64,000 nucleotides of DNA, taken from NCBI GenBank assembly GCA_009599575.1, contig VWND01000041.1, positions 62,001 through 126,000 of the forward strand, given 5' to 3'. The DNA comes from Blumeriella jaapii (taxonomy: Eukaryota; Ascomycota; Leotiomycetes; Helotiales; Drepanopezizaceae). Under the pieces are notes generated by a model. It was not told the DNA's origin. It saw only the letters and a list, made by a program, of their open reading frames with translations, and searched no databases. This document shows positions 33,307-44,926 of the stretch, piece by piece (positions within the stretch are counted from its first letter, which is position 1; each line of letters starts with the position of its first letter). The translations under genes and the position numbers were made by a program.

Positions 33307-34760
33307 TTCGAAATTAATTTTAATAATTAATTTATATTCCGACGAAAAATTGCAAAAATTATTAAAACGCGTATTAAAGCTTATTTGGACTACGCAAATT
33401 TTAAAATAAATTTTAAAATTCTCAGCGCAATCACAAAACTCGATAAAACAAAAAAAAATAAAAGCAACGAATATTTTCAAAAGCCGATTTTTTTAGCTTT
33501 TCGATCGAAAATATACTTTAAAATCTATCTGAATTAAATTGCGAATTCGTTAATTACATAAGGTTTTACAACGGAAAAAACAAATTATTGCTGTATTTTA
33601 TAAAAAAAAAATAGCTATATATAAATATTATTTCCGATTAATTAAAACTTAAAAAGCGCCTACAACTTTCTTCGCTAATATGCTTTACAATTTTATTTAA
33701 CAAATTTTTAAAATGCACCCCGGCTTTTACTTCGCTATTTTAATTATTCGAAACCCCGGAAACTGCTGTTTCGTAGTATATTTTAATATTCCGATCGCTT
33801 TAAGTTTCGCTGGTTCCGATCGTATTACAATTACAAAATTCGATATCGCCGATTTTTAAAAAAAAAGAAAAAGTCGAAAACCTTATCGACGCCATTTTCG
33901 ATTATCACGTTCTGCTTGTATTCGCATATAATTCGAAAATAATCGAAACTTACTTGCAATTATACTACGACGCCAAGCTGACTAAAATTATTTAGAAAAG
34001 CTTAGCTTTTTTATACTTTAACGCGTTTAAAATAATAGTCTCAGCTATTTTATCGGATTACGAAACCGAAAGCTACGAAATAAAAAATAAAATAATTTCT
34101 GTTAATTTTTCGATTAAGCAAAAGATTTTCGTTAAATTTAAAATCTAAAAAACCGACGGCGCGATGCTAATTTATTCGAACAATTATACGGCGTAAAAAT
34201 ATAAAAACCATTTCGAAAACGACGCTCCGATAAACAATCTGATATTATTTATATTGCGACGAAATCAATTATAGCATTTTCGATAATCTCGATTGCAAAC
34301 AATTATTTTCGAATTATTCCGTAAAATAATTTTTTTTACAGGCTTCGGAGCCTTTTCGAAAGCATTCGTCGGTAAACAGCCGTAATCCGACCTATTAATT
34401 TTACGAGAAGCAAAAGCGTTAATCGGTTTTATTTATAATAAATTAATCGATTACTTCTACGATTTTAATACAAAACTTTTTAGCGCTTTTTGCAAAGCGT
34501 AGAACCACGTTCAAAAGCTGAAATCTATTATTTACGAAAAAAAGTCGTAAAAAGCCTTCGTCGCCGCGACGCTTAATAATATCATCGATAAAAAAGCTAT
34601 TAAAACGTTCGTAAATCAAAACGATACTTCGACTAACGCTTTATCGAGCCATTTTTTAAAAAAGCAAAATAAACAAAATAATTTATACGATAAGCGACGC
34701 TATCTTTCTATAAAAGCTAATAGTAAAAAGGCCAAAAACGGATTAGAAAACTGAAAAAAT
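33307..34760 (+). pseudogene. B3 extra ORF, C-terminal half (unrecognised)
   Basis: Resumes after D1 with the frame SKLILIINLYSDEKLQKLL and LKRVLKLIWTTQILK. Further segments are HPGFYFAILIIRNPGNCC, FVVYFNIPIALSFAGSD and TKFDIADF (about 33715-33860). It ends in a Lys/Arg-rich tail near 34740. Homologous to 7403-8490 and 49290-49862. Not recognised. Confidence 0.45.
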
Positions 34761-34892
34761 ATAAAACTAAAAAGTTCGGTTTTTAATTAATTAGTTTTTA
34801 AACCATATAAAATAAATTAAATTGCATTTATTAAAATTGTGTTTTTTTTTGGTCGTAATCAAAAACAATTACGTATATTATTTAAAACAAAA

Positions 34893-35161
34893 TATAAAAC
34901 GGTAATATTTTGTATTAATAAAATTTAATAGTTTTAATTATAATCGATGCATAAACCCTTCCGAAACCCTTTGCCACTAACTACTTTTAACAGGTATAAA
35001 AGCAAAGCATCCTCTTAAATAATACCATAAGCACGCAGTTTAATTTATACTTTTATTTTTATTTTTTTTTCTTTTTTCAGTCGCTTCTAGGGATTCTCTA
35101 GACTATCCTACCTCCACCGACATATGGCCGTATCAGTCTGGTTTTCCTACCTACTTTTACA
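34893..35161 (+). repeat. B3 3-prime LTR
   Basis: 269 bp, reverse complement of the 25351 LTR. Its right end (ATCGACCT-free, CCACCGACATATGGCCGTATC) is the least mutated B LTR end and ends CCTACTTTTACA. It borders LINE sequence. Confidence 0.85.
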
Positions 35162-35169
35162 GTACGCAT

Positions 35170-35480
35170 TTTAGCTAATATACTCGCAGTTTTTTGCAAG
35201 CTTTTTTATATTTCTATCGCTTTTGCGTCGAAAACGTATAAATAATTGTTTATCGAGCCGTATTTAAACGTTATTTATTTGCAGTTTTAATATATAACGT
35301 ATTCGTAACTTACGAAATAGGCGCCGTTTTTGTACTTTTCGCAGCCGTTCGAAAAAATCGTAACGTTTTCGAAAGATAATTCTGCTTAAAATTTTTTAAA
35401 ATTTTCCGCGGCCTTTTTTTGGTTAACGCTTATAATAAAATCGGTGCGGCTGCCGGGCGAAAAATACGAAAAGATTAATT
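35170..35480 (-). pseudogene. G RNase H-like segment
   Basis: The minus strand reads GAYFVSYEYVIY, NNYLYVFDAKAIEI and KSLQKTASILAKMR. The F-D-A-E-A pattern after a G-x-Y-x-V strand is what Tad1-type LINEs show in their RNase H domain. Confidence 0.55.
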
Positions 35481-35999
35481 TAAATCGTAGAATTTGTAAA
35501 AAAAAAAAATCGCCGAAGCGTTGGATTTTCGTTTTGACGGCTATATATATATATATCCGCGTATCTGCTTCGAAAAAATTATTAAAATAAAAATACGTTA
35601 AATTAAAAAATGCGTTTCGTTTACGATTTGCAATTTTATCGCAAAGCGTGCTTTAGCTTTTTTAAAGCCGCGGTCGCGGAAAAAAGATTTGCGTTTCGTA
35701 TTATTATAATAAGAAAAATAGTACGTTATATAAAAAGTATTTTTCGTACGGCCAGAATAATAGTTTTTTGTATTAAATCGATATAATCGTCGAAACGGAT
35801 ATTAATTTAGCTATTTCGTTCAGTTCGGCGTCCAAGTTTTATACGGCTTGTATATTAAACTTCGGTTTTAAATAATATCGAAAAAAAAAACATAAGTAAT
35901 TATTGCTTTTCGCAGCGCGCTGGCCGAAAAGCTATTATTAATTCGGCCGAAGCTTTTGATATATTACGCCGTTTATTGTATTTTGCTTACGCGTTTTTT

Positions 36000-37200
36000 A
36001 ACGTATCGTTTAAAAATAAGCTTTCGATCGAATTAAACTTTTAGTTAGCGCAGCGCGGATTGCTTGTTTTTTTTCGCTGTAATAATATAAAAAATCGTAA
36101 TTTTATCGTCGATTACGATCGGAAAAAAATAATTATTATTTTGCGTAATAATATATATTATTTCGATTTTTTTTCGGCGCGAAAGCGATTTTATATTCGT
36201 TTTTTTTATTCGAAAATATCGCGAACGTTTTTCGCAAATAATTCGATATTATCGTTTAAGCTATATAAAATGCGATAAATAAATATATCGTTTGCGTATT
36301 TAAAACGAAAAATAAAATTTTGATTAAGCAATTCTATTAAATATAATATATATAAAACCGAAAAAAAAATAGCGATTTTTAAAAAATATCGTGATAAACG
36401 TAGCTGAAATCGGTGGTTTTTTTTTCGAATCGTATTTGTATTCGTCGTTTCGTAAAAAAAACGATTTAATTAATAAAAAAAAATGAAAAAAAAGCTATTT
36501 TTGCTCGGTTATTTTTTGAAACAGGCGTCGGGTCAGAACGGCGTCGAACGCGCTTTATATATTTAAAATAATAATTATAATATATTTTTTTGCGACGAAC
36601 GCAATTTCGATATCGGTAATAAAATACGTTGTTAAATCGAAAGCAAAGCGTTTCGGAAAAGCGCTTTTATATTATAAATTAAATAAGCCGGTCGTAAACG
36701 CTATTTATACGATTTTATTAGCGATGATTTTTTCGAAGCTTTTAAATATATAAAAAAAAAAGCGATCGGGGCGTTACGAACGTAAAAAGAATTTGTTCCG
36801 TTTGCTAATTTTAATTATTATAGCTATTTCGGCCAGCTTTTAAAAGATCGGAAAATAATTCGTTGCGAAACAGCGATTGTATAAAAATTATATATAACGG
36901 TTTTGATTTTTTTTTAATAAGCTTTTAAAAGTTTTATCGTAATCCGATTAATGCTCGGAAAAATACTAATAATTCCGATATAATATTTTTTTATTTTTTC
37001 GGACGATACGAAATTTACTTAAAAAAAATGGCCCGATTTTGCTTATTTAATAAAAGGATTTTAATCGAAATCGTCGATAGCTGAAAAGCGTTTAAATACT
37101 TCGTCGTTTTTAAAATATTAGCTTTATTTTTAATATTTTTAATTATTATATTATTTATTATTAATAAAAAAACTTTAAAATTCGTAGTTGTTCGATGCTA
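36000..37200 (-). pseudogene. G reverse transcriptase
   Basis: The minus strand has SAFDAVLTRRLFQKITEQ at about 36500-36553 (LINE RT motif D-x-x-x-A-F-D-x-V) and FRFKYANDIFIYRILYSL at about 36260-36306 (catalytic Y-A-D-D with one Asp changed to Asn). Frames are interrupted. Confidence 0.75.
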
Positions 37201-37599
37201 ATTTATTATTTTATACAGCTTTTCGTTATTATCGATTTCGTTAATAAGCTTTCGTTAATAATTTTTTTTTCGCTTTGCGTATTATAACGAAAAATTATTT
37301 GGTTTTTTTCGAAGATTTTACCGTCGTATACTACTCGGCATATTCGCAAATATTTATTTTTGGCTTTTTAGCATTCGTTAATTTATTATAAAATAACTTG
37401 TAAGTTTTTTTAAAAAAGCTTTCCGGCAGTTATAATATTTTTTTAAAAAACCCGGGCCAACGCAGCCGCGTATTCGTTTAGCTTTTTTTAGCGTTAATAA
37501 TATAACGGAATCCGCGAATCGGCTGATTTCTGCGCGTATTAAATTTGCGAATTTGCCGAATTGTGAATCGAATATTTTATAATATATTTATATTACGAG

Positions 37600-38300
37600 T
37601 ATTTTCCTTTTGTTAAAAAAAATTGTTATTTAAGTTTCGTAATTTAAACCGTTATGCATATCGTGTCGTATCGTAGTAATCGAATTAAATACGTTCGAAA
37701 AAATAAAATCTAAAACGTGTTTTTTTATTATAAATGGATTATTAGCGGCGCCGATAAAATTTATATTCGAAATAACAGCTTAATTCGCGAAATGTTTTTT
37801 TATTTTTTGCCGTATCCGACCCGGGCTTAAAAATATCGTATCGGGCATTGAAATCGCCGCTTATTATACAATTGGAAAATAATTCGAAATATATTACGTA
37901 ATATAGTATTTGGTAAATATAGTTTTATTTATACACGTTGAAAAAAAAATATATATTTACGTTTAGCTAAAGCAAATTTTTATTATTAATTAATCGTCGT
38001 TATTATAAATTAAGCTTTACGCTTTTTCGGATATAAATTAGCATTTTAAAACGTATTCGCTCGAGGATTTCTTTTTCGGTTTCGTTTTATAAATCGATCG
38101 GTATATACAAATCGTATAACGAATAGTTTTGTATTTTGGTTTTCGAAGCGCTTTAAAGTTTTTATACGCAAATTACGTTTATACGTTTTGCATCGTACAA
38201 ATGCAAAAGCGTAATATGCTTCGATTGTTTTTTTTTTAAACGTTTGCTTAGCAAATATTAAAATTTATTTTAAGTTTTCGATTGCGAAATCTTTTACGTT
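37600..38300 (-). pseudogene. G AP-type endonuclease
   Basis: The minus strand reads CIISGDFNARYDIFKPGSD (about 37805-37866; the G-D-F-N motif), NNPFIIKKHVLDFIFSNV, and IRHDMHNGLNYET-type residues near 37645 (H-D-M-H-x-G-L-D-H-E-x in relatives). These are late motifs of LINE apurinic endonucleases. Confidence 0.75.
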
Positions 38301-38309
38301 ATTTATAAA

Positions 38310-40269
38310 AGTGTTTTATTATTAAAAAGTAAAAGTATTAATATTGATATTTTTTTTTTTTAATTCGTTTGCGAAAGCTTAAGATTTATTTTGTAATTGA
38401 TTCGATAAAAACGGATAAATTGCTTTTAACGAAATAAAAAAAAGTGTATTTTGCGAAAAAGCTACGAAAGCCGTATCGTCGAAAATCGAATATGCTTTTC
38501 GGCTACAATGCTAAATATACAACGATTATTTTAAAATCGAATTTCGGATTAAACGGCCCGAAAAAATCACGTTTAGCGTTACGGCCGCGGCGAAAATAAT
38601 AATTAAAAACGCGATGGTTTTTTGCTCGTATGCCATTACGGCGTTTTCGCATTTTTTTTTTCGGTCCGCGTTATTAAAAACCGGGTTATTATCATTTTTA
38701 AAAAAATAAAAGCTTCGGTAATAAAAATGGTCGCGACCGAATAAACCGCTTTTTTTAATCGCCGAACAGCTTTTAATTATTTTTTAATTAATCGTATTAT
38801 TTTGCTATTTACGCGGCGAAAAGTCGCAAAGCAGCGTAAATAATCCGCAGCGTATAATTTATAACAGTTCGCGTATTATAAAAACTGCTTTATAATTAAA
38901 ACTAATCGGGCTATCGTAGTTTTATATACGATTGTTAAAATAATTGCAACGAGCGTATCGGATGCAAGCTAATAAATTACAAAAGCTTTAGTATTTAAAA
39001 TCGTAGCGAAATATAGCCGGTTTTTTATTAATAAATTTGATTTAAACGCTAACGCCGAAAAAAATAAAACTTTTGATTAATTATAAAAAGAAAATTCAAA
39101 TTTATTTGTTTATAATTAAATTCGCTTCGTATCGGAAAAAGCGCGTATTAATCGGCTTAATTTTAATTTAAAGAAAAACCTCGTTTTTTATATATTTTAA
39201 ATAATAAAAAACGTCGCCGAATAGCTTCGAAATCGTAGTTAAAACGTTTTAAACCGCGTAATTGTATTATTTCTCCGGAATACGTAACGCGATAGCTTCG
39301 AATATTTTGCGAAAAACTTCGATGCTTTTTTAAATAATAAAAAAGTTTTTGATTTTTAAATCGATTAAATAAAAAGTTTAGTTTATTTTCGTAAGCGTTA
39401 GGTTTTTAATCGCGTTTTTTCGTTAGGCCCGATATAAATTTCGCGATTTTTTGCTTAAAAACGAAAGTATTAAATTTGTTTAGCAAAATGCTTTTCGCCG
39501 ACGTAATTAAAAAACGATAATTTTATCGAATTTTTATTAGTTAATTTCCAATAAACAAATTTAAAAAAACGCGTAAAGTTTCGCTAATAAACGGACGCGT
39601 TTGTTATTATAATTTTTTAGCGATAATCGATTTTAATTTTTCGAAGTTTATTAAAATTTTTAAACTCTTTCGTAAAACTCGATTTGTTTAAATAATTAAT
39701 TTAGCAAAAAAGAAAAATATCGATATTATTTAACGAAGCGGCGAAAAAAATAATAAAAGCGCGGATTTGCAAAAAAAAAAAAGCTTTTTACAAGCTTTTC
39801 GGCGTATTATCGCGCTTCGGGCTTTTTCTGCTGATTTACGACGCTGTCGGCAGCGATCGCGAATTATGCTTATATTTTGCGGCGTATTTAAAATTATTGG
39901 TTTGCTTCGTCGAACTGGCTGATAATAGCCGATATTGCAATAATAAATATTCGCGCTGCGTATTTTAAAACGAAAAAAAAAAAAGCAAGTACTAAAAATA
40001 TTCGCCTGATTTTTTCTTTTGAAATGCAAATTTAATTAAAATAATAAAATTGCGTTTATAAAGCGAATGTATAATTTGTCGTAATCGTGGTCGTAATCGT
40101 CGGACGACCGAAAAAAATAAAAAAAATTATTTCGCGAACTGCACGGCGAACGCGACGAGCTTTCGAGCTGATTTTTGAAATTCGGAAAAAAACGAATTTC
40201 TCGAATCGAATGCAATAAATTAATAATTATAGCGAACAAAAAGTAGAATCCGTGTATATTGTGAAGAAT
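38310..40269 (-). pseudogene. G upstream region (ORF1/endonuclease start), poorly readable
   Basis: Minus strand, upstream of the endonuclease. A 99-codon frame at 39730-40029 is rich in Arg/Lys/Ser (RDRCRQRRKSAEKARSAI). It sits where a LINE gag-like ORF1 would lie. No zinc knuckle could be confirmed. Confidence 0.35.
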
Positions 40270-40671
40270 GGTAGCGGCGATAATAATATCGAAACGATTT
40301 ATAAAATCGTTAAAATCCGAAAAAAAAAAGTTTGCGCTTCGGCGGCGCGTACGATAGGAATTTATAGCTAATTAAAAACGAATCCGAATAAAAGTTTAGA
40401 AAACTTACAAAAAAAAAAAAAAAGAAAAAAAAAAGTATTAAATATGCGAAGTTTTGCAACGGTTATATTTTACGCTAAAAAGCTCGAAAACGCAAAAAAG
40501 CAAAAACGCCGCCGTAATACTTTCGCGTAAAATCAGGCGTATGTACCGAAAACAAATAAAAATCAAAAATATTTTGAAAATTCGCGGCGAACGCGGCGAA
40601 AAGCAATTGATTAAAATAAAAAAGAGTTAATAAAAAAATAAAAAAAATTGAAAAAAAATTAAGCAAGAAAA

Positions 40672-40938
40672 TTGCGACCATTTAAAAAAAAGCTTTTTCA
40701 AACGAAAATACAAGCGCTACCGAAAACAAAAAAAACAAAACAGCAGAATCATTATAATTTACGACCGAAAACGGAAAAATACAATTACAATTTACGACCG
40801 AAAGCGAAAGAAACCGCACGTTATTTCGAAAACGTAACGCACGTTATATACGAAAGCATACGTACAAAAAAATTAATCGCTTTTAAAAACCAAAAGCAAA
40901 AAAAAAAAAAAAATCAAAAACCAATATTACGTATATAA
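40672..40938 (+). pseudogene. F2 tail ORF with NYNLRPK repeats
   Basis: 88 open codons: HYNLRPKTEK, NYNLRPKAKETARYFEN, THVIYESIRTKK. Two tandem YNLRPK units. Corresponds to 15380-15595 in F1. Short, basic, probably the polyprotein end or a small separate product. The reading frame runs into the LTR. Confidence 0.5.
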
Positions 40939-41325
40939 ATTAAATAATTAGCCAAAACCCTTTGCTTCTTATTAATTTTCGAATAATACTTTTTGCGAAT
41001 AGGCCGTAAAAGCCGGATAATATTATAAAAGCTAAAAATAATATTTAAATAAAACATTTTATAAAAATAATTGCTAAGAAACCAATTATTAAAGTTATAT
41101 TAAAAAGAATTGAAAAAAGATCGGAATAAAAGCTGAAAAAGCATATTAAATAAGATTCGCCTGGTTTCTTAGAAAATACTTTTTTCGAAGGTTCCACCCT
41201 TTCTTTTGTACTTATAAGCGTCTTTTACTAGAAACATAAAAGATAGAAATCAGTCTGACTAGCAACCCAATCTTATCTGAGCTATATTGTCTGAACTAGT
41301 GTTTCCCTGCCTTTTAATCTTTACA
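40912..41325 (+). repeat. F2 3-prime LTR
   Basis: 414-bp F LTR ending CTTTACA, preceded by an A-rich tract (40897-40912) that would be the polypurine tract. Confidence 0.85.
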
Positions 41326-42100
41326 CGCTATTAGAAAATTAAAGTTTTCGACAACTTCGAATTTTATTACGATTATTTTGTTAGCGATCGATTTCGCAAG
41401 AATTATTTATTCGATCAGACCGAAATCGTAGTAAAAAAGTTTCTTACCTCGCGTATTTTAAACCGTTCCGATTTTATATTTTCCGAAAGATTAATAAAAA
41501 AAGTCGCCGATTTTCTGGCCGATTTTTCCGACGTTTAAAAAGCGGAAAACGAATTAAAAATATGTGCAATAAATACGCACGACGATTTTTAGCGATTTTA
41601 TTTGCGATTTTTTATTTTCGTAGCAAACGTTTAAATACGAACTGATAAACAGCTTCGGAACGTTCTTCGCGATAAAATACTAAAACGTTTACGAAAAAGC
41701 TGTATTTAAAATAAGGGCGTATAACGACTTTTAAAAATTGGCTTACCGCCGTCCGTTAAAAAAACAAAATCAATTAGCTAAACGAATTTTATACGCGAAT
41801 CGCTTTTTAATTAAGTTTATTATATATTAAAATGATAAGTTTTTAATTAAAACGTATTACGAGTCAAAACGTACGTACGAAAATCGTTTAAATGCTTTAT
41901 AAGCTTTTTTCCAGCTTTTTGCTGTTTTTCCTTTTTTTTACGCCAAAACGCCCTTTGTGGCGTTTTTTTTTTCGATCGGACCAACGATAACGCTCGTTTT
42001 TTATTTTATATTAAAAAGTTTAAAAAAGCTAATTTGCACGATTTTTTACGAGCCGATCTTCGGTTTTATTTAAAAGATTTTTTAGGCTGATAAATATAAA
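41326..42100 (+). pseudogene. A6 gag relic
   Basis: Readable segments are FDNFEFYYDYFVSDRFRKNY, FDQTEIVVKKFLTSRILN, RFDFIFSERLIKKVADFLAD and FRSDQR-type ends. Same order as the other family A gag copies. The first codons lie outside F2. Confidence 0.7.
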
Positions 42101-42440
42101 CGAGATCGAACCGGCCGAAAACTCGCTTTCCGATAATAATAATAAAAACGAAAACCTTTTTTCAAACGATTTCCAAAACGCATACGAAAAAATTGAAAAC
42201 TCTTTTATTAATCGAAGAAACGCCCAGGCTTAAGCAAAGCTTTTTTTTTTAGCGTATTGCGCGATATGCGTTATTTTAACGTTCGAAAGCTTTTTGATAG
42301 CGTTTTATTAATAATTTCCGTTACATTTATCAAAAATAGCTTTTCGTATAAAATAAAAGCGTTCGTCGATTTTAAAGCGAACGGTTATGCGTTCATCGAT
42401 TCGGCGCTGATTAAATTCTTTTTTTTTTTGAATTTTTGAT
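42101..42440 (+). pseudogene. A6 protease relic
   Basis: The plus-strand frame 42257-42439 reads RDMRYFNVRKLFDSVLLI, TFIKNSFSYKIKAFVDF, ANGYAFIDSALIKFF. The active site D-S-G-A reads VDFKANG here. Preceded by NEIEPAENSLSDNNN. Confidence 0.75.
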
Positions 42441-43180
42441 TTAATTTTTTCCGGCTTTTTTCTTTGTACAAAAGTATAATAAAGCTCGTAGTTATTTAAT
42501 TATATATTTTACGCTTTTCAATTTTATTAATAATCGAATATAATCGTTTACTTTTTCTTCAATTATTAATTTCGGAAATTATAATGTAATTTTAAAAAAA
42601 GCTTGGTTGGCCGAACATTAAGTTTTATTAAACTGTAATAAACGCAAGCTTTATTAGCCGAAGTTTTATTTTTATAGTTTTTTACGCTCGTTATATTAAA
42701 GTTTTTGATTTGTATTTCCGAAAGATTTAATTTCGTTATTAAAACGACGCTGTAAAACGTAAGAAAAATTTTAATTAATTATAGCAGATTTACGACGCTG
42801 TGCGAAGCGCGAAAAAATCGAATTTTATTCGCGGTGCTAATTTCGATAGCGACGCTAATAAAATAATATAAAAAATCATACCATCGCTTTTTCAAGCTGC
42901 CGATTTTTCTTCCGTTATTTCTTTTTTTTTCTTTTTTTTTTTCGTCAGAACAGCTTTCTCGTTTACGAAGAATAATTATATTGAAAACCTAAAAAAAGCT
43001 TTCGCCGCGATGGCCTTTCAGTTTAATATAATCGATAATTCAAATAAACCATTTTCTGAATTTTTCAAACGATTAGTTCGAAAACGAGTTTTTTAATCTA
43101 CTGTTTATTTAATTTCCATTTATTAAATTATTGCATACGCTTTCAAGCTGATTTTAAGAAAAAAAGCAATTGAAGTGTTT
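42441..43180 (+). other. A6 protease-RT linker
   Basis: Includes the ATTCGCGGTGCTAATTTCG mini-motif (42828-42862) found in every family A copy, a T-rich run (42920-42950) and no domain I recognise. Coding continuity is lost in homopolymers. Confidence 0.4.
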
Positions 43181-43189
43181 TTAATTCTT

Positions 43190-44015
43190 TTGTACGAGAT
43201 CGATAAAATATTAAACGATTATACGTATAATATTTATTTTAAAATCTAATTTTACAATTTTTTCGAACGTTTCAAAACCAACGAAATATCGATTTCGACC
43301 TTTTTAATCAGTTTAGCAAAGCTAACTTCGAATAGATTTTTCTTCGAATCTTTTTCTCCGAAGTATAAAAACTTCGAACACGTGTTTTATAAAGCCGCCA
43401 GTAACGAGCTAGCCTTTTACCGGCCTTACGATTATAAAACCGAGCTTATTATAAATGAAAAAAAGCTGAAATACACTTTTTTATCTAAAATATCGATTTT
43501 AAAACTCGAGATTATTAAAATTTATTTGTAAAATAACTTTAATAAAAGCTTTATCGAATTTTTCACCGCTTTTTTCGCTGTTTTAATGCTTTTCGCTAAA
43601 AAAACCCGACGGTTTATTACGTTTTTATATCGATTATCGAGCTTTTAACAACGTTATTCGTAAGGATCGCTATCTTTTTTTTTATCGATAAGACTTTTGC
43701 TTGTTTTTCGAAAATACGAATTTTTACGAAATTCGATATTCGTCAAGCGTTTTACAAAATTCGAATAAACTCCGTTAATAAAAAACTAACGACGTTTCGT
43801 ACGCGTTACGGCGTTTATAAATGTAAAATGCTATTTTTTAGCTTTATTAATAAATTCGCAATTTACCAACGCTATATAAACGACGTTTTTTTCGATTATT
43901 TAAACGATTTTTGCATTGCATATTTAAAAAATATTTTTATTTATTCGTCCGACTTATTAAAACACGTTATATACGTTCGCAAAATGCTTTAAAAACTTGC
44001 TAACGCTGGATTATA
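43190..44015 (+). pseudogene. A6 reverse transcriptase
   Basis: Reads ELAFYRPYDYKTELIINE, KLEIIKIYLKNNF, FAVLMLFAKK (then a frameshift in the A run), YAVYKCKMLFFSFINKFAIY, NDVFFDYLNDFCIAYLKNIF and IYSSDLLKHVIYVRKML. YLKNIF corresponds to the Y-L-D-D-I-L catalytic box with both Asp lost. Confidence 0.8.
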
Positions 44016-44289
44016 AGCCGATATTCGGAAATTTAAATGTAACGTTATTTAAATCCGTTATTTAAACTTTATTATTTCGACTAAAAGCCTAGAAGTAAAT
44101 CCAAAGAAAATCTTCGTAGTCGCTTATCAAAAACTTTTTATTATTATAAAAAATATACAAAGCTTTTTTAATTTTTATAATTTCTATCGACGTTTTATTC
44201 GAAACTACGATATAATTGCAAAGCTTTTGGTTTATTTGACCAAGGCTAACGTTTTTTACAATTTTATTTCTGAATATCAAAAGAGTTTC

Positions 44290-44926
44290 GACCTTTTTAT
44301 ACTAGCTTTTATTATAGCATCAATTTTATAATATTATAGGCAAAATCTTTTTTACATATTAAAAACTAACGCTTTCGACGACGTAGTCGCTTTTGTGCTT
44401 TCGCAATTTTATAATAACGATTGGCTTTTAATCGCTTATTTTAGCAAAATTATAGCTTTCGCAAAGCTAAATTACGTCGTATACGAAGAAAAAATATTCG
44501 CAATCGTAAGATTTCTAAGCAATTTTCGTATTAAATTAGCTAGCTTAGTTTATTAGATTAGAATTATTATCAATTATAAAATTTTAAAATATTTTTAAAT
44601 TTTTAAATTTTTAACGTTCGATAAGCACGCTGGGCCGAGCTTTTCGCCGATTACAACTTTTTTATTACGTATAAACCAAATAAATATAATTTTTTAACTG
44701 ACGTATTAATACGACGTACGAGCGAATTCGATCGCTAAAACTTTTTTAAACGCATTTAACGCTTGCAAATTCTTTTTCGAATAAATCAAATCGATTATCG
44801 CTTTTTGATTAAAAAACTTCGATTTTTTACGGCTTTCGAAACAGCTGTTTTTATCGTTGAAATAGCTGATTTTTTTTCTCGCATTTCGTATCGTTGATTA
44901 AATTTTCTACGCTAATCGTATAGCTA
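44290..44926 (+). pseudogene. A6 RNase H and pre-integrase
   Basis: Shows FVAFVLSQFYNNDWLLIAYF, SKIIAFAKLNYVVYEEK, VRFLSNFRIKLASLVY, then YNFLTDVLIRRTSEFDR and further segments leading to the integrase N-domain. A-Y-F-S-K and E-L-x-Y-x-V-Y-D-K are RNase H hallmarks in gypsy elements. Cut by D2. Confidence 0.75.

Larger units (their letters stand above)
29013..35161 (+). mobile_element. B3: family B Ty3/gypsy retrotransposon, integrase end to 3-prime LTR
   Basis: Plus-strand copy, the reverse complement of B2. Holds the integrase end, the AT-rich gap, the extra ORF (split by D1) and the 3-prime LTR 34893-35161, and borders LINE G. Its left part lies beyond A7, outside the window. Confidence 0.85.
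35162..40269 (-). mobile_element. G: LINE-type retrotransposon
   Basis: Minus-strand non-LTR element with AP endonuclease, RT and an RNase H-like segment in the order expected from right to left. The left end is cut by B3. The right end (about 40269) joins F-family sequence in mid-element, as expected for a 5-prime-truncated LINE inserted in F2. Motifs suggest the Tad1/I-like clades common in fungi. Heavily mutated. Confidence 0.75.
40270..41325 (+). mobile_element. F2: 3-prime fragment of family F
   Basis: Matches the F1 tail from about 14960 (GCGGCGATA..ATCGAAACGATTT) through the LTR. The left side is cut by LINE G. The right LTR is followed by CGCTA and family A gag in the plus direction, so F2 is inserted in A6. 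Confidence 0.85.
41326..44926 (+). mobile_element. A6: family A Ty3/gypsy retrotransposon, gag to integrase start, plus strand
   Basis: The only plus-strand copy of family A. Gag is cut at the left by F2. Protease, linker, RT, RNase H and the start of integrase follow, until D2 at 44927 (TA before ATAGTGGG). It is the host common to the nests on both sides of the window. Confidence 0.85.

Noticed and set aside
33218..33409. 63-codon plus-strand open frame
   Set aside because: It crosses the D1 TIR into B3 sequence, so it is a chance fusion across an insertion boundary.
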